Of a DNA stretch of 64,000 nucleotides, positions 1 through 9,494 are shown in pieces. The number at the start of each line of letters is the position of its first letter. The first letter of the stretch is position 1. The translations under genes and the position numbers were made by a program. The stretch spans positions 1,747,001 to 1,811,000 of the forward strand of contig NC_015555.1 of assembly GCF_000189775.2 (NCBI RefSeq), read 5' to 3'. The DNA is from Thermoanaerobacterium xylanolyticum LX-11 (GTDB taxonomy: Bacteria; Bacillota; Thermoanaerobacteria; Thermoanaerobacterales; Thermoanaerobacteraceae). The notes below the pieces were generated by a model. That model made no database searches. It was not told the origin of the DNA and was given only the letters and a program-made list of their open reading frames with translations.

Positions 1-894
1 TTGTACTCCTATAGCAAGCGATACGGTGACAACTGCAGGAAGACCTTCAGGTATAGCAGCTACAGCAAGGCTAACTCCAGACAAAAACATGTAATAAATA
101 GACTCGCCTCTAATGATTCCCATAACTACCACAAGAGCGCAAATTAATAAAGAACCTGTTACAAGGACCTTACCTAATTTATCGAGCCTTCTTTGAAGTG
201 GTGTCATGCTATCGTCAATATTTTTAATCATCCCTGCAATTTTGCCCATTTCAGTCCTCATACCTACATCAACAACTAAAGCTTTGCAGCGTCCGCTCGT
301 GACTACAGTACCCATGTATATAAAGCTATTTTTTTGCGCCACCCTCCTATTTCCTATTTCGACAGGTTCTTTTGTTACAGGTATAGACTCACCTGTTAAA
401 ATAGATTCATCAATCCTTAAGTTAGAAGATTCAAATACAATAGCATCTGCTGGTACTTTGTCGCCTGCTTCAAGCAATATTACATCATCAACTGTTATTT
501 CTTCTGAAGGTATTTCTTTTACAACACCATCCCTTAAAACCTTTGAAGATGGCGCAGAAAGTTTTTTCAGAGCATCCAGTGACTGTTCGGTCCTGTATTC
601 TTGCACAAAACCAAGAATTGCGTTAAGGATTATAATAACCGTGATCGTCACAGCATCGGCTATTTCTCCCATTAGAGCAGAAATCAACGTTGCAACCAAC
701 AAAACCATCACAATGAAATCTTTAAATTGATCTAAAAAAATATCGAAAGCAGTCAATTTTCTACCTTCATCAAGAACATTATGACCGTATTTCAATAATC
801 TCTTGCGTGCTTCTTGTTCGCTTAACCCATTTTTGACAGATTCATCGTTAAAGAAGTAAATTGTACTATTTTCTGGTTTTTTTGTTTGAAACAT
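1..894 (-). CDS. Cation-transporting P-type ATPase (Ca2+ type), N-terminal part, cut by window edge
   Basis: The 298 visible codons cover the N-terminal cation-ATPase domain, the first membrane segments and the actuator domain. The actuator carries the LTGES motif (TGES glutamate for dephosphorylation), and the PEGLPAVVT motif of membrane segment M4 lies at the window edge. The phosphorylation motif DKTG, the nucleotide-binding domain and M5-M10 lie outside. PEGLP with a cytosolic N-terminal domain is typical of type II (Ca2+/PacL-like) ATPases that export divalent cations using ATP; the ion cannot be decided from this part. The ATG at 894 is chosen because an AAAGGGGGAT ribosome binding site precedes it and the protein opens with the usual short amphipathic N-terminus. 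It follows the DUF2225 terminator by about 30 bases. Confidence 0.9.
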   Translation of the reverse strand, partial: MFQTKKPENSTIYFFNDESVKNGLSEQEARKRLLKYGHNVLDEGRKLTAFDIFLDQFKDFIVMVLLVATLISALMGEIADAVTITVIIILNAILGFVQEYRTEQSLDALKKLSAPSSKVLRDGVVKEIPSEEITVDDVILLEAGDKVPADAIVFESSNLRIDESILTGESIPVTKEPVEIGNRRVAQKNSFIYMGTVVTSGRCKALVVDVGMRTEMGKIAGMIKNIDDSMTPLQRRLDKLGKVLVTGSLLICALVVVMGIIRGESIYYMFLSGVSLAVAAIPEGLPAVVTVSLAIGVQ

Positions 895-918
895 TTGTAT
901 CCCCCTTTGTACATTTCT

Positions 919-963
919 CCTCATATAAAAATATGAGGTCACATGTAAAAACATGACCTCATA
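919..963 (-). terminator. Rho-independent terminator after the DUF2225 gene
   Basis: Arms at 932-945 and 952-963 pair as TATGAGGTCA...TGACCTCATA with a small bulge, and on the minus strand a TTTTTATA run follows. The stem overlaps the stop codon of the DUF2225 gene. A second small palindrome (CCTCATAT...ATATGAGG) overlaps it at 919-938. Confidence 0.75.
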
Positions 964-1612
964 TTTTTAGGCTTTGCCATTCATCCCTTGCAAAATCAAC
1001 TATCATAGAATAATTGCTTCTCAATGGATGATTTATTACCTTATTAAACCATTTTAGAGCTTCATCTCTATTGCCTAATATCTTGTTTAGCTCACCTATC
1101 AAATATATAAGCTGTATTTCACCTTCAAATGAATCATTTCCTTCATATGCTTTCTCATACTTATCTAATGAAATCTTTAAGAACTTTATTTTATTGGCAG
1201 TATCTCCTAATATGTCGTATATCCAACTTATCCTTAAGCATGTCTTAGCAAATATTATATCTTTATCGTTCTTTATTTCTGAACAATATAAAGACAAAAG
1301 ATATGATTCTAAAGCTTTTTTAGGAGTCCTTTCACCAGAAAACTTTCTTTTTGTCCAATTTGTAGTGATTTTTGAAAGAACTTCTTTTTTACTTTCTTCA
1401 GTAATGTTGTTAAAAGATTCGTTTAATGCAGCATAACCACAATTTGGGCATACAATGGGATCATAAAAAAAAGGCTCTATTCCCTCATACTTTGTATACA
1501 GATCCTTTCTGATTTCTCTAATTCTCAAATGCGACATTCTTACTTTAGTATAAGTAAATTCTCTGCCACATACTGGACATTTTGTCTTTGTATCATACAA
1601 AAAAGAATCCAT
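959..1612 (-). CDS. DUF2225 family protein with zinc-ribbon-like cysteines
   Basis: This 217-residue protein starts with a CPVC pair (C12, C15) and has a second CPNCG pair near residue 53. The arrangement suggests a small zinc-binding head. A helical, TPR-like C-terminal region ends with the pattern ALKWFNKVI near residue 190. The pattern matches the DUF2225 family of Firmicutes, whose function I do not know. The ATG at 1612 is preferred to an upstream in-frame start at 1693 because AGGAGTG sits directly before it and the upstream extension is unlike the family. No signal peptide is visible, so it is probably cytoplasmic. The gene ends in its own terminator. Confidence 0.8.
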   Translation of the reverse strand: MDSFLYDTKTKCPVCGREFTYTKVRMSHLRIREIRKDLYTKYEGIEPFFYDPIVCPNCGYAALNESFNNITEESKKEVLSKITTNWTKRKFSGERTPKKALESYLLSLYCSEIKNDKDIIFAKTCLRISWIYDILGDTANKIKFLKISLDKYEKAYEGNDSFEGEIQLIYLIGELNKILGNRDEALKWFNKVINHPLRSNYSMIVDFARDEWQSLKI

Positions 1613-1708
1613 GGTTTCACTCCTGTCTATGAAGTCTGCAGCAATACTATTATCCAATATATATTTCGAATTACAAGCAAAAAATATTAGCAAATTAGCT
1701 TATTTACA

Positions 1709-2758
1709 TCATTTTTTCTTCATTAAACCATATGTTATCCCAATCAGCATCACAATTCCAGCATAACCTGCAACTGGGTACATGTAGTGTACTAATTTTG
1801 AAAAACCAAACCCGCTTAATATCAGTCCTACACCACCTGTAATGATTGTACAAACTTTATACAATGTACTTTTAGCATCAGTCAATCTTGCCACGAATCC
1901 ATAAAGATTCCCAACTGCTGTCGTATAAATCTCTGCAATTAAAATAAAACTGTAAATAAGCTTAAGCAATTTTGAGAATTTTCCAGCTATGTAAAGCATA
2001 GGTATTTGATAATTGGAAACGTGAGGCATATTCAAAAGAATCGCCACCAAGATCATCGTAGCACCTGCCCATAAACCTAAACCTCCAAATAATGCACCTA
2101 ATTTTAAATCCGATTTATTCGTTGTTTGATTTCCAAGTGGCGCCAAAATTGCCACAGACATTAGCAAATTATATGAAGCGTAAATAACCCCAGATACAAA
2201 AAAATTCTTGACGGCTGCATCAAATGGCATTGATATGCGGTTTAATACAGAAATATCTGGTGTATAAAAAAGTGCTAATGCACTTATTAAAAATACTCCC
2301 AGCAATAAAATCGGCACTACAAAAGAAATAGCAGAAATAACACCTGCTATTCCTGTCAAAACTGTCATGACTGATATTACAGCCATCAAAACAGCTCCAA
2401 ACTGAGATGGTAGCTCAAACTGCTCTTTAAAAATCGCTGCTGTACCTGCCAGCATTGCCGTAAAAGCTCCGAATAAAAAAAATATTATCACATAATCCAT
2501 TATTTTGCCAAAAAAAGGGCCTCCAACATCCATAATAACCTCATAATGTGAAGAAGCATTAAGTTTATTGCCCAATAGCAAAATAAAATACCCATATACA
2601 ATAAACATGATGGCTGCGACAAAAAGACCCACAAATCCTTTTACACCGTGATATCCAAAGAATTGCAGTACTTCCTGTCCAGATGCAAACCCAGCACCGA
2701 CTACAGTACCTATATATGTAGCAGTAATTGAAAATACCGACAATCTTTTATTCTTCAA
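1709..2758 (-). CDS. YkvI-like polytopic membrane protein
   Basis: This protein of about 349 residues has roughly ten hydrophobic segments. Its N-terminus, ATYIGTVVGAGFASGQEV, is the hallmark of the YkvI family, which is distantly related to amino-acid/sodium symporters of the LeuT/APC fold. The substrate is unknown. The TTG at 2758 is chosen because AGGAGG lies seven bases upstream; an in-frame GTG at 2785 would place that same box inside the coding region. The gene is divergent from the LCP gene and shares the intergenic region 2759-2904 with it. Confidence 0.75.
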   Translation of the reverse strand: MKNKRLSVFSITATYIGTVVGAGFASGQEVLQFFGYHGVKGFVGLFVAAIMFIVYGYFILLLGNKLNASSHYEVIMDVGGPFFGKIMDYVIIFFLFGAFTAMLAGTAAIFKEQFELPSQFGAVLMAVISVMTVLTGIAGVISAISFVVPILLLGVFLISALALFYTPDISVLNRISMPFDAAVKNFFVSGVIYASYNLLMSVAILAPLGNQTTNKSDLKLGALFGGLGLWAGATMILVAILLNMPHVSNYQIPMLYIAGKFSKLLKLIYSFILIAEIYTTAVGNLYGFVARLTDAKSTLYKVCTIITGGVGLILSGFGFSKLVHYMYPVAGYAGIVMLIGITYGLMKKK

Positions 2759-2904
2759 GATTGCGCCTCCTAAACGATTTTTCACTAATATATATATTCT
2801 CCTAAATGATTTTTATTTATAATCACTTTTAATATTATATTTGATTGTTGTATAATCTTATAAAGTGGGATTTTTAAATCAAAAATTTGACGAGGAGAAA
2901 TAAA

Positions 2905-3831
2905 ATGAGAAAAAAAACAATTATTTTAACATTGATTATTATTTTTGCAATTATTTTATCTATATTTGGTTATAATAGCTATAATACATTTAAAAATCCA
3001 ACATCCGCATTTTCAAGCACTAAAATGCCAAATAGCTCAAAAATTACTGATAAAGCTAAAAAAAACAATTCTGAATTTAGCAGTGAAAAAATATATTTGG
3101 CATTTCTCGGTTTAGATATGACAGATGAAAGAATAAAAACAATAGGAAACTTTAGGACAGATACAATAGGGATATTTTCAATCGACTTAAAAACAAAAAA
3201 AGTAAATCTTTTATCGATTCCAAGAGATACATACGTTCAAATACCAGGTAGAAAAGGATACGATAAAATAAATGCTGCATATCCATATGGTGGCATGGGC
3301 AAAAGTGGATATGAACTAAGCTTAAAGACAATCAGCAATTTTCTGGGAATCGATGTTAATTACTACATATCAATAGATATGCAAAACATCTCTCAGATAG
3401 TCGATGCGGTTGGTGGCGTTCCAATAAACGTTGAAGAAGACATGCATACACACGGTGCCAATTTAAACAAAGGGTATCAGGTTTTAGACGGCAAAAAAGC
3501 TGAAGAATATGTTAGATGGCGTTACGACCCGATGGGAGACATAAATAGAGTAAAAAGGCAGCAACAATTTTTACTGGCATTTTTAAAACAATTAAAGGCA
3601 AACAAAAATGATGTATCTTCATACATAAAATTGTACGATGCTTTTAAAGGTGATATATACACAAACCTTAACTTCAATCAGATACTTGCCTTGATTTCGG
3701 TGATGAAAGATGTAAACGCTGATGACATTAAAACTTATACAGTGCCAGGAAGTTTCTATAATTTAAACAATATAAGCTACTGGAAGCCCGATATGGAAAA
3801 ACTGAATGAAATACTTAAAGAATTTAAGTAA
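2905..3831 (+). CDS. LCP (LytR-CpsA-Psr) family glycopolymer transferase
   Basis: This 308-residue protein has a short cytoplasmic head, one membrane anchor (about residues 5-25) and an extracellular LCP domain. Conserved LCP residues are visible in FRTDT, SIPRDTYV, YDKINAAY and RWRYDPMGDINRVKRQQ, which supply the arginines and aspartates that bind the polyprenyl pyrophosphate. LCP proteins transfer lipid-linked anionic or secondary wall polymers to peptidoglycan. The ATG at 2905 has GAGGAG nine bases upstream; an in-frame TTG at 2887 has none. The SLH-protein gene downstream fits a role in attaching the polymer that SLH domains bind, which is inference. A TATAAT box at 2851-2856 may be its -10. 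Confidence 0.9.
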   Translation: MRKKTIILTLIIIFAIILSIFGYNSYNTFKNPTSAFSSTKMPNSSKITDKAKKNNSEFSSEKIYLAFLGLDMTDERIKTIGNFRTDTIGIFSIDLKTKKVNLLSIPRDTYVQIPGRKGYDKINAAYPYGGMGKSGYELSLKTISNFLGIDVNYYISIDMQNISQIVDAVGGVPINVEEDMHTHGANLNKGYQVLDGKKAEEYVRWRYDPMGDINRVKRQQQFLLAFLKQLKANKNDVSSYIKLYDAFKGDIYTNLNFNQILALISVMKDVNADDIKTYTVPGSFYNLNNISYWKPDMEKLNEILKEFK

Positions 3832-3897
3832 ATTGTCGACTTATATCAAAAAAATCACAATTTTAGCTGAAGTTTTGAAAAAGTTGCCGAAATTATA

Positions 3898-3926
3898 TTG
3901 ACTATATTTTTCCATAGTCATATAAT
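3898..3926 (+). promoter_or_regulatory. SigmaA-type promoter inside an inverted repeat, for the SLH protein
   Basis: TTGACT (3898-3903), a 17-base spacer and TATAAT (3921-3926). The spacer is bounded by TGACTAT (3899-3905) and ATAGTCA (3914-3920), a perfect 7-bp inverted repeat, so a dimeric repressor could sit between -35 and -10. The transcript would have a leader of about 80 bases that includes a GGAGGTGAA box at 3951 far upstream of the coding start. Confidence 0.7.
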
Positions 3927-4015
3927 AAAGATGAAATTTTTTCATAAATAGGAGGTGAATTGTTAATTAATTTTTCTTAAATCCTATGAAATTTTACGAT
4001 AAAGGAGTGAAGGAG

Positions 4016-5929
4016 TTGAAAAGATTTTCTCTGTCAAAAATCATCTTAGCTTTTGTCTTGTCACTAACGCTTATTTTTCCTTACTTAAATGTTACAGCAT
4101 TAGCAGATTCAGTTACTATCACACAAGATCAACTGAATATTGTAAACCCATTTATTACACAAGCAGCTACAACTTTTGCAAGTTTACCGTATAATCAAAG
4201 AGAAGAAGTAGTACAAAAAGTAAGAAACTTTGTAAATGGAAATATAAGTCAAACTACTAGCAATTTACTAAATAGCATAGCAAACACGCTATCTAGCATA
4301 AATACAACAAATTACAATGTAACAGCAGACAATATCGTACTTTTAGCACAAGCAATGAAGACATTCATAACATCAGATAAGCGCAAATCTATACTAGATC
4401 AAATTGAAAGCGGTACTATAACAGATGTCACATTAAAACCAAAGGACATAGACACAGATGCATTAAGTAGTTTTAATGATGCTCACAGCAATGTCATCAA
4501 TTTCTTAATAGACAATGTTCAAACAGGCAGTTTGTTAAATTTAATTCAAGAACATCACAATAACTTAAGGATAGACGATAATTTTAAAGTGTACTACGCT
4601 TTAGGAGATACTGTATATTCATTAGATGATATAAGCAAAAACCAAGATCTTAAGGATTTAGCAAATGAACTCTTAAAAGATATGGGTAACAATTTAACTC
4701 TAGACGATATTGTCACTGCTGCAGATAGCTTTTCTAGTGCCGCAAGAGGATTGTCATCAGATAATCAAAATCTCCTTCGAGCAGTATTGAATGCGTATGG
4801 CATTCAAAATTACACACCTTCTAATGGTAGCGGAAACAACAGTGGTGGAAGCAGTGGTAGCGGAACTATAGGCGGCGGTTCATCAAGTAGTGGAACAGAA
4901 GTAACCGAAGTCGGAACACTTGTTGCATCATCTAATGTAGACTTGACAAAAGAAACAACCGTTGCTAGCTCAGACAACGCAATAAGTCTCTATATACCTG
5001 CAGGTGTTATAACTAATAACGATGGTTCAACACTTAAAGTTTCTATAAATGTACTTGATGATACACAAGCTAAGACAATCGCTGATAAAGTAAATATAGC
5101 ATCACTTACACTTCTCGGCAAAGTATATGAGTTCTATTTTAAAGCTACAAAAGATGGGAAAGATACATACATTTCTTCATTCGACAAACCAATAACAGTG
5201 AAGCTGTCGTTAAATGGTATAGATACGACAAAGTACGATCCAAAGAAAATAAGCTTATTTAAGATTGACAACGATACTGCTATATATAAAGGCGGTAAAT
5301 ACGACAAAACAACAAACACTATAACAACTAAACTATATGGTTTTAGCACATATGCGCTTATGTACTACAATAAAACATTCAAAGATATATCAAATCACTG
5401 GGCAAAAAGCGATATAGAATACATGGCATCTAAACATATAACAGATGGTATAACATCTGATACTTTTAATCCTGAAGGAAATGTAACAAGAGCACAATTT
5501 GCTGCATTTCTAATCAAACTATTAAATGTACCATATCAAACGAAAGCAACACCATTTACAGATGTAAAAAGTAGTGATTGGTATTACAACGACGTGACAA
5601 CAGCGTACAATATTGGATTGGTAAAAGGCATCTCATCTGACAAATTTGCTCCAAATGACAATATAACTAGAGAGCAGATGGCTGCAATGGCTCTTGATGC
5701 GTTGAAATATATGGGTAAAGATACTGCCATCAGCCAAGATGAAGTGACAAAATTTTTAGCACAATATAAAGATACTAAAGATGTATCAGGTTGGGCAAAA
5801 GAGGCTGTTGCAGCATCTGTCAAATATAATATCATGAATGGGATGACACAAGTTACCTACAGTCCACTTTCAACATCAACAAGAGCACAAGCAATTGCCG
5901 TAATAAGCAGATTATTTGACATGCAGTAA
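4016..5929 (+). CDS. Secreted SLH-domain cell-surface protein
   Basis: This 637-residue protein starts with a signal peptide (KRFSLSKIILAF... ending near TALA-DS). A helical N-terminal region of about 240 residues follows that I do not recognise, then a Ser/Gly-rich linker and a beta-type domain around residues 300-450. Three C-terminal SLH modules begin near FKDISNHWA, FTDVKSSDWY and YKDTKDVSGWA, each with the TR(A/E) signature (VTRAQ, ITREQ, STRAQ). SLH modules anchor proteins non-covalently to pyruvylated secondary wall polymer. The TTG at 4016 is chosen because AAAGGAG (4001-4007) sits eight bases upstream and the signal peptide starts there; an in-frame ATG at 3986 lacks a close ribosome binding site. 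A strong promoter lies at 3898 and a terminator follows. Confidence 0.85.
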   Translation: MKRFSLSKIILAFVLSLTLIFPYLNVTALADSVTITQDQLNIVNPFITQAATTFASLPYNQREEVVQKVRNFVNGNISQTTSNLLNSIANTLSSINTTNYNVTADNIVLLAQAMKTFITSDKRKSILDQIESGTITDVTLKPKDIDTDALSSFNDAHSNVINFLIDNVQTGSLLNLIQEHHNNLRIDDNFKVYYALGDTVYSLDDISKNQDLKDLANELLKDMGNNLTLDDIVTAADSFSSAARGLSSDNQNLLRAVLNAYGIQNYTPSNGSGNNSGGSSGSGTIGGGSSSSGTEVTEVGTLVASSNVDLTKETTVASSDNAISLYIPAGVITNNDGSTLKVSINVLDDTQAKTIADKVNIASLTLLGKVYEFYFKATKDGKDTYISSFDKPITVKLSLNGIDTTKYDPKKISLFKIDNDTAIYKGGKYDKTTNTITTKLYGFSTYALMYYNKTFKDISNHWAKSDIEYMASKHITDGITSDTFNPEGNVTRAQFAAFLIKLLNVPYQTKATPFTDVKSSDWYYNDVTTAYNIGLVKGISSDKFAPNDNITREQMAAMALDALKYMGKDTAISQDEVTKFLAQYKDTKDVSGWAKEAVAASVKYNIMNGMTQVTYSPLSTSTRAQAIAVISRLFDMQ

Positions 5930-5936
5930 AAATATA

Positions 5937-5975
5937 TAGAGGGGAACATAGATCTCTTCCCCTCTACATTTATTA
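5937..5975 (+). terminator. Terminator after the SLH-protein gene
   Basis: Perfect 10-bp stem TAGAGGGGAA (5937-5946) with TTCCCCTCTA (5957-5966), followed by CATTTATTATT. The weak T tract may allow read-through into the next gene at 5990. Confidence 0.65.
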
Positions 5976-5989
5976 TTGCGAGGTAGAGT

Positions 5990-6568
5990 ATGAAAAAGGC
6001 AATAATTATTATATCAATATCAATATCAATATTGCTCATATCAGGCTTAACATATGTGGGAATTAACTATGCATTTAACAAAATTTCATCAAATTTACTA
6101 TCAAATATGGTATTGAAAAATAGCACTGAAAACTCTTTAAATGGCAATCAACATGAAACTAAAAACATCAACAGTTATGAAATCAACAGTGACAATCCAA
6201 AAAACAATGAGAATACAAAAAATGAAGACAACAATCCTTTGGGTAATAAAAACAATAGTTCTTCAAGTAAAAACTCAAACAATAATAGCAATAAAACAAA
6301 TGCATCAACTAATTCTACTGTGACAAAAGACACTATCAAACAAATTGAAAGTTCAGTTTCCGTTTCTGACAAAGCTGAAATTGTAAAAATGGTAACATCA
6401 AAACTTAGTACTAGTGACATTCAATATTTAATGTCGCTATTAAAAGGTGGTTTAACACCTGAAGAAAAAGAAAAAGCCAAAAACATTGCCTATTCAAAAT
6501 TTTCTCCTGCTGAAATCGAAAGAATCAAAGAATTATATCACAAATACTATTTAGCAGGTAATAAGTAG
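5990..6568 (+). CDS. Asn/Ser-rich membrane-anchored protein of unknown function
   Basis: This 192-residue protein has an N-terminal hydrophobic segment (about residues 4-24) and then a low-complexity stretch of about 80 residues rich in Asn, Lys and Ser. The compact C-terminal part, from about residue 120, contains KLSTSDIQYL and LTPEEKEKAKN and is predicted helical. I do not recognise the family. The start is supported by GAGGT just upstream. It lies 20 bases past the SLH-gene terminator and has no obvious promoter of its own, so partial read-through is likely. The layout (anchor, disordered spacer, small domain) suggests a wall-spanning protein, which is inference. Confidence 0.65.
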   Translation: MKKAIIIISISISILLISGLTYVGINYAFNKISSNLLSNMVLKNSTENSLNGNQHETKNINSYEINSDNPKNNENTKNEDNNPLGNKNNSSSSKNSNNNSNKTNASTNSTVTKDTIKQIESSVSVSDKAEIVKMVTSKLSTSDIQYLMSLLKGGLTPEEKEKAKNIAYSKFSPAEIERIKELYHKYYLAGNK

Positions 6569-6628
6569 CTATTTTATTATCTGTAATACCATATTATTCT
6601 GCATAATTTTATACATATGTGAATGATT

Positions 6629-6665
6629 AAGAGTAAAAATACATTTTTTACTCTTATTTTTATTA
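6629..6665 (+). terminator. Rho-independent terminator after the Asn-rich protein
   Basis: Perfect 11-bp stem AAGAGTAAAAA (6629-6639) with TTTTTACTCTT (6645-6655) and an ATTTTTATT tail. Confidence 0.85.
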
Positions 6666-6815
6666 AAAATCTTTGTTATTTAAACCAGTAAAAGTAACAC
6701 GCTATACTTATAAAATTTAAAAACTTTTAATCATTTTTAATATTTATTTAATGAATGAGTAAACATTAAAATGTATAATATTGTTAAATATATATAAGCA
6801 AGGGAGGAAAAGCAA

Positions 6816-7745
6816 TTGAAAAAATTGTTAATGATATTTTTAGCATTAGCACTGCTTTTAAGCAGTTGTCAACTTGATAATAAGAATAGTCTAAACATAA
6901 CAAGTAAAATTACTGCTAAACATGCCGCAAGTAGTGAAAAGTCGGATTTAAACATTGAAAAAAATAAAGATACAGTTTCTGTAGAAAAATGGAAATGGGA
7001 TTTTAAAGATAATCATATTTCACTAGATAATTTACAGTTATACAAAAGCGTTGATAGCGGCAAATCATGGAATAAAATTTCTATTCCGATGGATAAAATT
7101 CCTAAAGAATCATACACCGATGCTGAAAGCATAGTACCTTATTTTTTAGGAGACATCGGATGGGTATCTTGGATTGTGCCGCCAACGCTATACACACTCA
7201 AAACCACAGACGGTGGGTTGCATTGGAAAAAATTAAGTTTTGAAATTGAACAATTGGGAGAGGATATAGCTGCCCTCCAGTTTATTACAGCTGATGAAGG
7301 CTGGGTCTTAACGGTACTACATGGGGCAGGAATGCAGATAAATTATTTATTAAAAACAGACAACGGTGGTACATCGTGGAAAGAAATAAAAATAACTTCA
7401 GACAAAAATTACACAGGTCTCTACAGTTCTGGAAATTATTCAAACATGATATTTTATGGTCGCTACAATGGCTGGATAACTGTCTCAAATAGCACATCTT
7501 CAGAAACCGTAACATATAAAACATCTGATGGAGGAAAAACGTGGTCAAAAGTTTTATTGCCAGTGCCAAAAAGTTACAAAAAATACTACGTCATGTCTGC
7601 AAATGTCCCTGTCCTCGTAGGTGTCAAAAATTACACATTTACTGTAGAGTATAGGGGACTTAGCAACAATAAAACCGTAAAACATGCAATAACGTATAAG
7701 TCAAATGATGGCGGAAATAAATGGGAAATAGCCCATATAGACTAA
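6816..7745 (+). CDS. Lipoprotein with BNR/Asp-box (YCF48-like) repeats
   Basis: This 309-residue protein starts at TTG with AGGGAGG upstream. A lipoprotein signal peptide ends in LLSSC (Cys21), so the protein should be lipid-anchored on the outer face of the membrane. Asp-box repeats of the form (S/T)xDGGxxW recur: VDSGKSWNK, TTDGGLHWKK, TDNGGTSWKE, TSDGGKTWSK, SNDGGNKWE. This is the beta-propeller pattern of YCF48/sialidase-like folds. No sialidase catalytic residues can be assigned, so a binding or structural role is more likely than hydrolysis. A TATAAT box at 6774-6779 is a possible -10. The gene converges on galU with only 3 bases between them and no clear terminator. Confidence 0.75.
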   Translation: MKKLLMIFLALALLLSSCQLDNKNSLNITSKITAKHAASSEKSDLNIEKNKDTVSVEKWKWDFKDNHISLDNLQLYKSVDSGKSWNKISIPMDKIPKESYTDAESIVPYFLGDIGWVSWIVPPTLYTLKTTDGGLHWKKLSFEIEQLGEDIAALQFITADEGWVLTVLHGAGMQINYLLKTDNGGTSWKEIKITSDKNYTGLYSSGNYSNMIFYGRYNGWITVSNSTSSETVTYKTSDGGKTWSKVLLPVPKSYKKYYVMSANVPVLVGVKNYTFTVEYRGLSNNKTVKHAITYKSNDGGNKWEIAHID

Positions 7746-7748
7746 ATC

Positions 7749-8663
7749 TTATTTTACATTCAAACCAGAAATCGCAACTTCATCCAAAACATCATGGTCA
7801 CTTAATTTTAAAGTTTTTAGATATTTTATAAAGTCGTCTTTTAAGTCGTCTCTTTTCAAAGCATATTCAACAGTAGCCTTAAGATACCCTAATTTATCTC
7901 CTACATCATACCTCTTGCCTTCAAAATTATATGCGTATATTGCTTCATAGTCTAATAGCACTTTAAGTGCATCAGTAAGCTGTATTTCACCACCTGCTCC
8001 GGGCCTTAAGTCTTTTAGTATATCAAATATCCTTGGCGATATTATATATCTTCCAAGTATGGCCATGTTTGACGGTGCTTCTTCTTTTTTTGGCTTCTCT
8101 ACTAGGTTGTTTACTCTATACAGCCTGTCATCAATCATGTTGGCATCTACTATGCCGTATTTGTCTACTTCACTTTTTGGCACTTCTTGTACGCCTATTA
8201 TGGAACAGTTGTATCTTTCGTACTGTTCTATCATCTGCTTCAATACGGGTACTTCTGCATCAACTATATCGTCCCCTAAAAGAACTGCAAATGGCTCATC
8301 TCCTACAAATGTATGTGCACAATAAATGGCATGTCCAAGTCCTTTCGGCTCTTTTTGCCTTATATAATGTATATCCACCATATTTGTTATATCTTCAACG
8401 AGGTTTAAAAGATTTTCTTTGCCTTTTTTCTTTAATTCTAACTCTAATTCTACAGATTTGTCGAAATGGTCCTCTATGGCTCTTTTGTTTCTTCCTGTTA
8501 TTATGAGTATATCCTCTATGCCAGAGTTTACGGCTTCTTCCACTATATATTGTATAGTCGGCTTATCAACTATTGGAAGCATCTCCTTTGGCTGTGCTTT
8601 TGTTGCAGGTAAAAACCTTGTTCCAAGTCCTGCCGCTGGAATTATCGCTTTTCTTATTTTCAT
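7749..8663 (-). CDS. galU: UTP-glucose-1-phosphate uridylyltransferase
   Basis: This 304-residue enzyme makes UDP-glucose from UTP and glucose-1-phosphate. The nucleotide-binding signature [20 protein letters not shown] is at the N-terminus, and VEKP and the metal-binding GDD of LLGDDIVDA follow. Length and motifs are those of bacterial GalU throughout. Start at the ATG with GGAGGAATACGC upstream. It is the last gene of the minus-strand polysaccharide operon, 54 bases after the PHP phosphatase, with no terminator between. UDP-glucose is a precursor for exopolysaccharide and wall glycans, which fits the Wzz/BY-kinase neighbours. Confidence 0.95.
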   Translation of the reverse strand: MKIRKAIIPAAGLGTRFLPATKAQPKEMLPIVDKPTIQYIVEEAVNSGIEDILIITGRNKRAIEDHFDKSVELELELKKKGKENLLNLVEDITNMVDIHYIRQKEPKGLGHAIYCAHTFVGDEPFAVLLGDDIVDAEVPVLKQMIEQYERYNCSIIGVQEVPKSEVDKYGIVDANMIDDRLYRVNNLVEKPKKEEAPSNMAILGRYIISPRIFDILKDLRPGAGGEIQLTDALKVLLDYEAIYAYNFEGKRYDVGDKLGYLKATVEYALKRDDLKDDFIKYLKTLKLSDHDVLDEVAISGLNVK

Positions 8664-8717
8664 GCGTATTCCTCCATTATTTCATAGCGTTTGTAATCAT
8701 GATTTATTTAGCATATT

Positions 8718-9494
8718 TTAAGTTCTAAACAGTTTATGAAATATGCCTTTTTTCTTTAAAACAGGTTCGCGAACATCTATTTCAAGTCCATTTATCACTT
8801 TGTATCCATTTTCAACAATATAATCAATAACTTCATGATCAATTCCGCTATCTTTCAATATCAATAGCGAATCAACAATATGTGGAGATCGCCCTTTCGC
8901 AGTATGAGCATCTGATGCTATTAAATGCACCATATTTAATCTGGTTAGGTGAGCAACCTTCTTCGCAATCTTGTTTCCAAAGAGTCCGGTTACGCTGGTG
9001 GAATTAACCTGCATTAATGCTCCCTTTTTAATAAGATTATACACTAAATCAAAATTATCGTCGACGTATTTATATCTTTCTATATGGGCAATTATAGGCG
9101 TAACGCCCATTAATTTAAATTCAAATATCACGTCTTCTACATAGCTAGGAAATTCCACCATCGGAAGTTCTACCAATATATATTTGCCATTATCGCTAAT
9201 AGACATAATGCTGCCCTCTTTATATTTTGATGGCAACGTATGAGAAATATATGCCTCACAACCAGGCAATATTTTTACATCAATACCATTTTTCAAAAAA
9301 TAATTGTTTAATAAGTCACATTTATTTTTTATAAAGTCTTTACTTATTTCACTTTCGTATTCGATATAGTGTGGAGTTGCTACTATCGTCTTGATACCAT
9401 CTTTTTGGGCTATTTGTGCCATTTCTAAAGATGTATCAATGTCGGCTGCTCCGTCGTCAATTTCTGGTAGTATATGGCAATGAATGTCAACCAT
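8718..9494 (-). CDS. PHP-type protein-tyrosine phosphatase (CpsB/YwqE family)
   Basis: This 258-residue PHP-fold metal-dependent phosphatase has its first metal motif at the start (DIHCHILPEIDDGA) and further ligands at ATPHY, AHIERY and ASDAH. In CpsB/YwqE-type systems this enzyme dephosphorylates the tyrosine cluster of the partner BY-kinase and so controls polysaccharide polymerisation. Its start overlaps the stop of the kinase gene by one base, a sign of translational coupling. No signal peptide, so cytoplasmic. Confidence 0.92.
   Translation of the reverse strand: MVDIHCHILPEIDDGAADIDTSLEMAQIAQKDGIKTIVATPHYIEYESEISKDFIKNKCDLLNNYFLKNGIDVKILPGCEAYISHTLPSKYKEGSIMSISDNGKYILVELPMVEFPSYVEDVIFEFKLMGVTPIIAHIERYKYVDDNFDLVYNLIKKGALMQVNSTSVTGLFGNKIAKKVAHLTRLNMVHLIASDAHTAKGRSPHIVDSLLILKDSGIDHEVIDYIVENGYKVINGLEIDVREPVLKKKGIFHKLFRT

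Noticed and set aside
206-730. A 174-codon open frame on the plus strand
   Set aside because: It is antisense to the P-type ATPase, whose frame has family motifs (TGES, PEGLP) and a ribosome binding site.
8033-8506. 157-codon and neighbouring open frames on the plus strand inside galU
   Set aside because: The galU frame on the other strand is unambiguous; the plus-strand product is low-complexity Leu/Cys-rich and has no ribosome binding site.
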